From Flavobacterium sp. (GTDB taxonomy: Bacteria > Bacteroidota > Bacteroidia > Flavobacteriales > Flavobacteriaceae), in NCBI RefSeq assembly GCF_027484945.1, contig NZ_JAIXRZ010000026.1, positions 1-50,950 of the forward strand: a stretch of 50,950 nucleotides of DNA, read 5' to 3'. Made by a program: the position numbers and the translations under genes. This document shows, piece after piece, positions 44,072-50,950 of the stretch (its first letter is position 1; each line of letters begins with the position of its first letter). The notes under the pieces are model-generated. The model made no database searches and had not been told where the DNA came from. It was given only the letters and a program-made list of their open reading frames with translations.

Positions 44072-44174
44072 AGCAAATGGGTTTACGTTTGGTTTATTAA
44101 AGGTACTGAAACCTTATCGGAAAACGTAAAAAGTAACGATTTGTTTTAAACAATTTAATTAACAGCCGATACGG

Positions 44175-45377
44175 TTAATTAAGGTTATCTTCAGCGAGGA
44201 GTTCGTCTAGCGTTTCAAGTAAGATTGCGCATCCTTCTCGAATTTCTTCTTCTGAAATAGTTAGGGGTGGTGTAATGCGTATTGCTTTTCCTTCGAATAA
44301 GAGCCAAAATAAGATCAAACCTTTGTCTTGTGCTTTTAGAATTGCGCGATTGGTTATTTCGGGTGTTGCGGTCATTGCGGCCAACATTAAGCCTCGTCCT
44401 CTAATTTCTTCGATTAAGGGATGAATTAATAACGAGCGAAATAATTTTTCCTTTTCTATCGATTGAAGGGCATAATCTTGTTCCAAAACCACTTGTAGGG
44501 TCGCTAAACTGGCAGCAGCAATAACAGGATGACCACCAAATGTAGTAATATGCCCTAGTTTCGGGTCATGACTGAGCAAGTCCATATATTTTTCATTGGC
44601 AATAAATCCGCCAACCGGCATTCCGCCAGCCATTCCTTTTCCTATAACGACAACATCAGGAACAACATTGTAATTTTCATAGCCAAACAATTTACCGGTT
44701 CGACCAAAACCCGGTTGGATTTCATCGATTATCATCAATGCGCCTACCGCTTCACAGCGTTGTTTGACTTTAGCTAGAAAATCATTCTGGGGTTCGATAA
44801 ATCCAGCACCACCTTGAATACTCTCTAAAATAATCCCCGCAGTTTTTGTGGTAATTTTTTCTAAATCCGCTTCGTTGTTAAATGTGATAAAGTCGACATC
44901 GGGAACCAATGGGCGAAAGATTTGTTTGCGCTCTTCAAATCCCATGACGCTCATCGAACCCATAGTGTTGCCATGGTACGCATTATGGCAAGCGATTAAT
45001 TGCGATCGTCCTGTAACGCGGCGAACTAATTTTAGAGCCCCTTCCGTAGCTTCTGTACCAGAGTTTACCAGGTATACTTTGTTTAATGAGGGATGCATGT
45101 TTTGTACCAATAATTTACAATATTGGGTTGCCGGATGTTGTGCATATTCGCCATACACCATAACATGCGAATAGCGGTGTAATTGGTCAATAATTGCTTG
45201 ATTTACGCGAGGATGTTGGTGCCCAAGTGAACAGGCAGATACCCCCGCTACAAAGTCAAGGTATTTTTTATTTTGGGTATCGTAAATATAGCTTCCTTTA
45301 GCATAGGCAACTTCCATCGCCAAAGGATAGGGTGAGGTTTGTGCTTGGTATTTAAAAAAGTCCGCTTTACTACTCAT
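44175..45377 (-). CDS. Class-III PLP-dependent aminotransferase (ornithine/acetylornithine type)
   Basis: 400 residues. Fold-type I aminotransferase: KKYLDFVAGVSACSLGHQHP near the start, VNSGTEATEGALKLVRR (phosphate binding), ACHNAYHGNTMGSMS, MIIDEIQPGFGRTGKLF (PLP-ring aspartate) and VIGKGMAGGMPVG, the Schiff-base lysine loop. It fits ArgD/OAT-like enzymes, but no arginine genes are near, so the substrate is not assigned. It starts 12 nt after the OstA-like gene stop, so probably co-transcribed. Confidence 0.88.
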   Translation of the reverse strand: MSSKADFFKYQAQTSPYPLAMEVAYAKGSYIYDTQNKKYLDFVAGVSACSLGHQHPRVNQAIIDQLHRYSHVMVYGEYAQHPATQYCKLLVQNMHPSLNKVYLVNSGTEATEGALKLVRRVTGRSQLIACHNAYHGNTMGSMSVMGFEERKQIFRPLVPDVDFITFNNEADLEKITTKTAGIILESIQGGAGFIEPQNDFLAKVKQRCEAVGALMIIDEIQPGFGRTGKLFGYENYNVVPDVVVIGKGMAGGMPVGGFIANEKYMDLLSHDPKLGHITTFGGHPVIAAASLATLQVVLEQDYALQSIEKEKLFRSLLIHPLIEEIRGRGLMLAAMTATPEITNRAILKAQDKGLILFWLLFEGKAIRITPPLTISEEEIREGCAILLETLDELLAEDNLN

Positions 45378-45389
45378 CGTAAGTCGGTT

Positions 45390-47027
45390 TTATTTTTTAG
45401 GTTTTGAAACGTTTTTTTTATCGTAATTCAAGGTTTCCTTTCGAATCGGCATGGGTTGGACAACCTTTGCTTTTTCTTTTTCCGATTCGCTTTGAATCTT
45501 GATTTCAGCTTCTTTTTCCTCTTCAGGAAAGATGTCTTCTTTTGATTTTATTTTTTCATCAATACGCCATACAAAGCCCCGAAGTTTTCTTACATTTTCT
45601 GGAAATTCGTTTTCAGGATACAGTGTGCCATTGTTTTTATTAAAAAACGTTATGGTTTCTATTTTTCCGTTTTCCAACAAAAGGTTAATCCGACTACAAG
45701 CTGATTTTTCGATACCGATAAGTTCGTTCTGATCATTACGGGTAAAATAAATCACTTCATTATTTTTAACGACATCGACTTCATAGAGTTTATTATCCCT
45801 AAATTTTCCATACAAGTTGACTCCTTTAATCTGATTGAAACCCGCGCCAAGCGTATCTTTGGATATGATAAATGCGTTGTTTAACACTTTAAGCGAATCC
45901 AGTTTTTCGGTCGTATTATTTCCAATTAAATGCATTAAATCTCCCGTTAACTGTTTTTCATTATTCCATAAAATGGGACGTCCAATGAGTTTTGTTAGCG
46001 CCGACTTTTGATCGGAATGAATCGAGTCGCACTTGCCGCTTAAATCGGTTTTATAAAAGCGAACATTTTTTTGACCACGAATGATGCGCTCACCGGCTTT
46101 TCCTGTTAAGAAAATTTTCTTAGCATGAACAAACATCGAGTCGTTTTCAATTTGGTATCGAACACTAGCGTGTTTGGTAATAAATACGGAATCTTGTTTT
46201 TTAAAAATTTCGGCATAATGGCCTTTAACGATCGCTTTATTAATAGAATCGGTAATTTTTACATTTCGAGTCCCCGAAGAAAACTCACGGGCTCGATCAA
46301 AATACAAACTATCACCTTCTATCAGTCGTTCTTTGTATTTGATATACGATTTTCGGAGAAAATGCCCGCTATTTTTTTTGGTGTTGTAGAACCCGTTTTC
46401 GGTATATATAAAGTTATCTTTTCCTGTAATTGTCGAAGGTCCAAATAAATAAGAATGCCCAGAATTGGTATAATAATCGAGGTGATTGGACTTGATTACA
46501 TACTGCGGATTTTTCAGTTCGACTGCTGTTAAAAACCGGTATTTTTTTTCTTTAACATAATAGGTGCCCGAATTGCTCTTTAGGGTATTGTCGCGATTGG
46601 TAATTAATCCTTTGGTGCGGTAATACGCTTCTTGTTTCATTCGGTCAAAATGAATCGTATCTGTAATTAAGCTCGATTCGGGAGAACGCATAACAACATC
46701 ACCGGTAGCATAGGCTTTTTTTACATTACCATTATATTCGGCATACTTGCTATTTAAATATAATGTATCTCCTTGAACCATTTGCACTTGTCCAAATGCC
46801 TTTATGTAATTTTCTTTTTGAAAAAAATAGGCTTTGTTGCACGTCATAATTACCCCTTCATGATTTACGCGTACGTTACCTGTAAGCAAAACTGCATCGG
46901 GAATTTCAAATTGGTTAATGTCTTGAAAGTCGGCATTTTCAACAATAATTTTACCCGGTTGACGTTGGGAAAACAGAGTGGCACAAGTGCTAAAAAGGAT
47001 TAGAAATAAACAGGTTCTAAATTTCAA
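45390..47027 (-). CDS. OstA/LptA-like protein, Bacteroidota type
   Basis: 545 residues from TTG 47027; no ATG is suitably placed and the TTG codon follows a promoter element. MKFRTCLFLILFSTCATLFSQ is a signal peptide. The mature protein has repeated beta-jellyroll features of OstA domains: GKIIVENADF, PDAVLLTGNVRVNHEG, AYFFQKENYIKAFGQVQM, DTLYLNSKYAEYNGN and later SGTYYVKEKK. Such proteins form the periplasmic lipopolysaccharide transport bridge (LptA) or related systems. A lysine/glutamate-rich tail of about 70 residues is added at the C-terminus. Confidence 0.85.
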   Translation of the reverse strand: MKFRTCLFLILFSTCATLFSQRQPGKIIVENADFQDINQFEIPDAVLLTGNVRVNHEGVIMTCNKAYFFQKENYIKAFGQVQMVQGDTLYLNSKYAEYNGNVKKAYATGDVVMRSPESSLITDTIHFDRMKQEAYYRTKGLITNRDNTLKSNSGTYYVKEKKYRFLTAVELKNPQYVIKSNHLDYYTNSGHSYLFGPSTITGKDNFIYTENGFYNTKKNSGHFLRKSYIKYKERLIEGDSLYFDRAREFSSGTRNVKITDSINKAIVKGHYAEIFKKQDSVFITKHASVRYQIENDSMFVHAKKIFLTGKAGERIIRGQKNVRFYKTDLSGKCDSIHSDQKSALTKLIGRPILWNNEKQLTGDLMHLIGNNTTEKLDSLKVLNNAFIISKDTLGAGFNQIKGVNLYGKFRDNKLYEVDVVKNNEVIYFTRNDQNELIGIEKSACSRINLLLENGKIETITFFNKNNGTLYPENEFPENVRKLRGFVWRIDEKIKSKEDIFPEEEKEAEIKIQSESEKEKAKVVQPMPIRKETLNYDKKNVSKPKK

Positions 47028-47042
47028 GGTTTAAAATTTTAG

Positions 47043-47050
47043 CAAATTTA
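47043..47050 (-). promoter_or_regulatory. -7 element of the OstA-like gene
   Basis: Minus-strand TAAATTTG (TAnnTTTG), 15 nt before the proposed TTG start at 47027. Confidence 0.5.
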
Positions 47051-47119
47051 TGAAAATCAGTCCTACCGAATCCGCTATTAAGTTTTTTTTATCATGGTAA
47101 CGGAACGAATTCTAATTTC

Positions 47120-47127
47120 TATCTTTG
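47120..47127 (+). promoter_or_regulatory. -7 element of the amylase gene
   Basis: TATCTTTG (TAnnTTTG), 25 nt before ATG 47153. The in-frame TTG at 47132 lies at the expected transcription start and is rejected. Confidence 0.55.
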
Positions 47128-47152
47128 TTTTTTGCCTTTAAAACTTAAAATT

Positions 47153-49000
47153 ATGAAAAAAACACTACTTATTGGCGCTTTAGTATTTACCCTTCATGGG
47201 TTTGCACAAGGACAATCGAAAACGGTTGCTAGCCCAATGGCACACAAAAAGGTAGTTTATCAAGTTTTTACACGTCTTTTTGGAAATACCCAAACAACCA
47301 ATAAGCCTTGGGGTACTAAAGAAGAAAATGGAGTTGGAAAGTTCAATGATTTTACCGATAAGGCTTTGCAGGAAATTAAAGATTTGGGTGTAACACACAT
47401 TTGGTTTACCGGTGTGCCCCACCATGCTTTAGTTGCAGATTATACTAAATTTGGTATTTCCAATGATGACCCCGATGTGGTTAAAGGTCGCGCGGGTTCC
47501 CCCTATGCTGTTAAAGATTATTATAATGTGAACCCCGATTTGGCAGTCGATCCATCCCGTAGGATGGAAGAGTTTGAAGCGCTTATTCAACGAGCGCACC
47601 AAAAGGGGTTACAAGTTATAATTGATATTGTGCCCAATCATATTGCCCGCAATTATCACAGCATTTCCCATCCGGATTATGTTAAAAATTTTGGTGTAGA
47701 TGATGATGTTACTCAGGAATACGCACGTAATAATAACTTTTATTATATCCCAGGAGTTCCTTTTCAAGTACCCTTTTCAACCGATTACAAACCATTAAAC
47801 GGTGAAAAACACCCTTTAATTGATGGTAAATTTGATGAAAACCCAGCCAAATGGACCGGTAATGGTTCCCGACAACCCCAGCCCAATAGTAATGATTGGT
47901 ATGAAACGGTTAAGGTCAATTATGGGGTTCGTCCTGATGGATCAAAAGATTTTCCAGAATTGCCCGATGGTTTTGAGAAAAAAATGGCAGCCGAACATTT
48001 TGAATATTGGAAAACCCAAGACGTTCCGAATTCCTGGTGGAAGTTTCGTGAAATTGCAGAGTTTTGGCTTGCAAAAGGGGTTGATGGTTTTCGGTATGAT
48101 ATGGCAGAAATGGTTCCTGTAGAGTTTTGGAGTTTTATGAATTCAGCCATAAAAATGAAAAATCCCAATGCTTTTTTATTGGCTGAAGTATACAATCCAA
48201 ACGAGTATCGTAATTATATCTTTAAAGGGAAAATGGATTATTTGTACGATAAAGTAGAAACGTATGATCATTTGAAAGCTGTAATTCAAGGACGTACAGT
48301 AACCGACGGATTAATAACTATACGTAATCGTAATAAAGATATCGATTACCACATGTTGCATTTTTTAGACAACCACGATGAGCAGCGGTTAGCTAGCCCA
48401 GAATTTGCAGGCTCGGGTGAACGAGGTAAACCATTAATGGTGGTTTCAACTACGTTGAGTTCATCGCCAACTATGGTGTATTTTGGTCAAGAAGTGGGTG
48501 AGCCTGGGAATGAAGATGCCGGTTTTGGTAAGCGTTCTCGTACCAGTATTTTTGATTACATCGGAGTTCCTAACCACCAACGGTGGATGAATCACGGAAA
48601 ATTTGATGGCGGTTTGTTGACGGAAAAAGAAAAAGCTTTACGTGATTTCTATAAACGTTTATTGAACTTCAGTATTGAAAGTTCGGCCTTGATGGGGAAT
48701 TACTTTGATTTACATACCGTTAATGCTCAAACAGCGGGATACAATGGTCAACAATATGCATTTGCCCGTTGGTCGGATACCGAAAAGTTAATTGTGGTAT
48801 CCAATTTTGATTCCAATCATTCCCAAACCTATACTTTGAAACTACCCAATGAATTGATTAACCTTTGGCATCTAAAAGATGGGAACTATCCTGTAAAGGA
48901 TGTGTTGTATGGAAAGACGTTTCCATTAAAAGTCAAACAAGGCCTCGGATTTATAGATTTGAAACTAGAAGGCAGTGAATCCTTTATTTTAAAGTTATAA
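47153..49000 (+). CDS. Secreted GH13 alpha-amylase-family enzyme
   Basis: 615 residues from ATG 47153. MKKTLLIGALVFTLHGFAQG is a signal peptide, so periplasmic or secreted. The four GH13 regions are intact: IIDIVPNHIAR (I), DGFRYDMAEMV (II, nucleophile Asp), FLLAEVYNPNEY (III, acid Glu) and FLDNHDEQRLA (IV, His-Asp). It hydrolyses alpha-glucans or maltooligosaccharides; the exact product is unknown. There is no SusC/SusD pair nearby, so it is not part of a visible starch-utilisation locus. No C-terminal T9SS domain is visible. Confidence 0.92.
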   Translation: MKKTLLIGALVFTLHGFAQGQSKTVASPMAHKKVVYQVFTRLFGNTQTTNKPWGTKEENGVGKFNDFTDKALQEIKDLGVTHIWFTGVPHHALVADYTKFGISNDDPDVVKGRAGSPYAVKDYYNVNPDLAVDPSRRMEEFEALIQRAHQKGLQVIIDIVPNHIARNYHSISHPDYVKNFGVDDDVTQEYARNNNFYYIPGVPFQVPFSTDYKPLNGEKHPLIDGKFDENPAKWTGNGSRQPQPNSNDWYETVKVNYGVRPDGSKDFPELPDGFEKKMAAEHFEYWKTQDVPNSWWKFREIAEFWLAKGVDGFRYDMAEMVPVEFWSFMNSAIKMKNPNAFLLAEVYNPNEYRNYIFKGKMDYLYDKVETYDHLKAVIQGRTVTDGLITIRNRNKDIDYHMLHFLDNHDEQRLASPEFAGSGERGKPLMVVSTTLSSSPTMVYFGQEVGEPGNEDAGFGKRSRTSIFDYIGVPNHQRWMNHGKFDGGLLTEKEKALRDFYKRLLNFSIESSALMGNYFDLHTVNAQTAGYNGQQYAFARWSDTEKLIVVSNFDSNHSQTYTLKLPNELINLWHLKDGNYPVKDVLYGKTFPLKVKQGLGFIDLKLEGSESFILKL

Positions 49001-49006
49001 AAAACA

Positions 49007-49031
49007 AAACCCGCTTATGAAAAGCGGGTTT
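49007..49031. terminator. Bidirectional terminator between amylase and purA
   Basis: AAACCCGCTT (49007-49016), loop, AAGCGGGTTT (49022-49031): a 10-bp perfect stem flanked by A's and T's, between convergent stop codons (49000 and 49037). Confidence 0.9.
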
Positions 49032-49036
49032 TTAAT

Positions 49037-50308
49037 TTATCTCATTATGGTTTGTTTTCGATCGGGACCAACCGAAATCACTTTAATCGGCACTTCCACT
49101 TCTTGTTCGATAAAAGCGATGTAGTCTTTGAGTTCTTGGGGTAAACTATCATAGGTAGTCAAACCGGTAAGATCGGCATTCCAACCTTTGAATTCGGTAT
49201 AGATTGGCGTTACATTTTCCTCTTCAATGTTATAAGGTAAATGATGGATGGTTGCACCTTTATAATTATAGGCAGTACACACTTTCAATGACTCAAAACC
49301 AGAAAGCACGTCGCCTTTCATCATCATCAATTGGGTTACGCCATTAATTTGAATCGCATACTTTAAGGCCACTAAATCCAACCAGCCACAACGACGTTGA
49401 CGACCGGTTACAGAGCCAAATTCATTACCGACGCGTGCCATTGTAGCCCCAACCTCATCAAACAATTCCGTCGGAAAAGGGCCGCTTCCAACACGCGTTG
49501 TATAGGCTTTAAAAATACCATAAACATCTTTGATTTTGTTGGGTGCAATACCTAAACCGGTACATGCTCCGGCAGCAGTGGTATTGGATGAAGTTACAAA
49601 GGGATACGTACCAAAGTCAACATCTAACAGTGAGCCCTGCGCACCTTCGCACAAAATTGATTTCCCAGCCTTTTGCGCTTGTACTAAATATTCTTCGCTG
49701 TCAATAAAGGTTAGTTGTTTTAATACTTCAATTGAAGCAAAGAATTCGGCTTCCATTTCAGCCAAATTATACTGGATAGCCACATCGTAGAATTTAATCA
49801 TTTCTTCGTGTTTGTTGGCTAAATTACGGTAACGCTCTTGGAAGTCATCCAATTCGATATCTCCTACACGAATACCGTTACGACCGGTTTTATCCATATA
49901 GGTTGGACCAATTCCTTTTAAGGTCGAACCGATTTTGGCTTTTCCTTTTGCTGTTTCAGATGCTGCATCTAATAAACGATGTGTTGGTAAAATTAAATGC
50001 GCTTTACGGGAGATGAATAATTTGCTTTTTACATCCATATTGAATTGTTCCAAGCCCTCCAATTCTTTTTGAAAAACAACGGGATCAATTACAACACCGT
50101 TTCCGATAATATTAATTGAATTAGGGTGAAAAATTCCAGAAGGAATCGTGCGTAAAACGTGTTTGATACCGTCAAACTCTAGCGTGTGACCAGCATTGGG
50201 TCCGCCCTGAAATCGAGCAATAATATCGTATTTTGAGGTCAGAACGTCGACAATTTTTCCTTTGCCTTCATCGCCCCATTGTAATCCTAACAGTAAATCT
50301 ACAGTCAT
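49037..50308 (-). CDS. purA: Adenylosuccinate synthetase (PurA)
   Basis: 423 residues, normal length. Condenses IMP and aspartate with GTP in AMP synthesis. GLQWGDEGKGKIVD (catalytic Asp, P-loop-like), NAGHTLEFDG (His), KGIGPTYMDKTGRNG, GAQGSLLDVDFGTYPFVTSSNTTA and TGRQRRCGWLDLVALKYA are all present. ATG 50308 lies 26 nt after the Fur-family stop, so the two share a transcript. A short low-complexity gap follows the end of the gene, with a shared terminator. Confidence 0.97.
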   Translation of the reverse strand: MTVDLLLGLQWGDEGKGKIVDVLTSKYDIIARFQGGPNAGHTLEFDGIKHVLRTIPSGIFHPNSINIIGNGVVIDPVVFQKELEGLEQFNMDVKSKLFISRKAHLILPTHRLLDAASETAKGKAKIGSTLKGIGPTYMDKTGRNGIRVGDIELDDFQERYRNLANKHEEMIKFYDVAIQYNLAEMEAEFFASIEVLKQLTFIDSEEYLVQAQKAGKSILCEGAQGSLLDVDFGTYPFVTSSNTTAAGACTGLGIAPNKIKDVYGIFKAYTTRVGSGPFPTELFDEVGATMARVGNEFGSVTGRQRRCGWLDLVALKYAIQINGVTQLMMMKGDVLSGFESLKVCTAYNYKGATIHHLPYNIEEENVTPIYTEFKGWNADLTGLTTYDSLPQELKDYIAFIEQEVEVPIKVISVGPDRKQTIMR

Positions 50309-50334
50309 TGTTGTGTGGTTTGTGTTGTATTGTA

Positions 50335-50787
50335 TTATGCTTTTTTATTGGCATAGAAATAAAGGGAATGGTTATGTATTTCAATTCCAAAAATTTCTTC
50401 CATCGTTTTTTTAATCGTTTGAATTCGGGGATCACAAAATTCAATTACTTCACCGGTATCGGTCATTATTATGTGGTCGTGCTGTTTATCAAAGTATGAT
50501 TTTTCATAATGCGCTTGGTTTTGTCCAAATTGATGTTTCCGTACCAAGCCACAATCGAGAAGAAGTTCGATCGTGTTGTACAACGTTGCCCGACTTACAC
50601 GATAGTTTTTATTTTTCATTTTGATGTATAAATTTTCGACGTCAAAATGTTCTTCACTATCGTAAATTTCTTGAAGTATTGCATAGCGTTCAGGAGTTTT
50701 GCGGTGTCCGTTGGATTCCAAATATGCCGTAAAAACATGCTTTACGGTCTCCTGATTTTTAGCGTTATCCGAAGCGATTTGTGTCAT
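50335..50787 (-). CDS. Fur-family transcriptional regulator
   Basis: 150 residues. N-terminal winged helix ([46 protein letters not shown]) and C-terminal dimerisation domain. Metal-site histidines remain ([20 protein letters not shown]), with IEFCDPRI. The zinc-structural Cys-x-x-Cys of E. coli Fur (HDHIICLDCG) reads [10 protein letters not shown] here, so both cysteines are gone; the C-terminal pair is also absent. Adjacent to purA, a Bacteroidota arrangement. It may sense a metal or peroxide; which one is not determined. Confidence 0.9.
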   Translation of the reverse strand: MTQIASDNAKNQETVKHVFTAYLESNGHRKTPERYAILQEIYDSEEHFDVENLYIKMKNKNYRVSRATLYNTIELLLDCGLVRKHQFGQNQAHYEKSYFDKQHDHIIMTDTGEVIEFCDPRIQTIKKTMEEIFGIEIHNHSLYFYANKKA

Positions 50788-50793
50788 AGACTA

Positions 50794-50825
50794 CAAAGAT
50801 ACTTTTTTGTTTAATTGGGGCAAAA
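50794..50825 (-). promoter_or_regulatory. Promoter of the fur-like gene and purA
   Basis: On the minus strand TTTTG (50821-50825), a 19-nt spacer and TATCTTTG (50794-50801), a full consensus promoter, 6 nt before ATG 50787; the mRNA leader would be a few bases at most. Confidence 0.75.
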
Positions 50826-50844
50826 CTTGAAGTGGCATTTTTTT

Positions 50845-50950
<106 letters not shown>

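Overview
The window reads as chromosomal DNA of a low-GC member of the Bacteroidota, most likely Flavobacteriia. The signs are: a type IX secretion (T9SS) sorting domain on a secreted protein with SprB-type repeats; Bacteroidota promoters (TAnnTTTG at -7, sometimes TTG about 17-19 bp upstream) in front of many genes; little Shine-Dalgarno signal; family markers such as DUF349, DUF5606, an OstA-like protein and a Fur-type regulator next to purA. No rRNA, tRNA, CRISPR array, transposase or phage gene was seen.

Layout. 1-5.2 kb (minus): 5' part of a large modular secreted adhesin cut by the left window edge, a beta-barrel-like protein, kdsA (Kdo synthesis) and a small lipoprotein. 5.3-6.3 kb (plus): a split YeeE/YedE sulfur-transporter pair. 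6.4-8.0 kb (minus): clpS-prmA and a small secreted helical protein. 8.3-10.6 kb (plus): a T9SS-secreted SprB-repeat protein with a duplicated unnamed domain. 10.9-14.2 kb: a divergent katG/oxyR peroxide module in which KatG carries a signal peptide. 14.2-16.8 kb: ctaA and cca.

17.1-22.5 kb (minus): eight overlapping or near-touching genes, namely a GDPD-like phosphodiesterase, two WavE-family proteins, a HAD phosphatase, two sugar-type nucleotidyltransferases, a cupin and, last, housekeeping tsaC. This looks like a compact, uncharacterised surface-glycan modification operon. 22.8-32.7 kb: an envelope glycan cluster on both strands (GT4, GT9-like, GT2 enzymes, polysaccharide deacetylase, NAD-dependent epimerase, GT9 heptosyltransferase-like protein, Kdo/WaaP-type kinase), probably lipopolysaccharide core or short O-glycan assembly; kdsA at 4 kb would supply Kdo.

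32.9-50.8 kb: mainly housekeeping genes (nucleosidase, dapD, a glycosyltransferase, ruvX, def, a DUF5606 gene, mazG, an APC permease, a DUF349 protein, aroE, a TPR protein, a class-III aminotransferase, an OstA/LptA-like protein, a secreted GH13 amylase, purA and a Fur-family regulator).

The most unusual non-coding signal is a family of degenerate tandem 7-mers and 8-mers (GACTAAA/AGTCTTT, CAGTGGG, CATTGTCA, AATGTGTC, AATAGAG) in at least five intergenic regions. They often begin or end exactly at a stop or start codon. Other points worth attention: a direct repeat 30 bp apart over the oxyR start, a two-domain glycosyltransferase whose first domain has lost its catalytic motifs, several apparently leaderless genes, and a terminator hairpin containing its own gene's stop codon.
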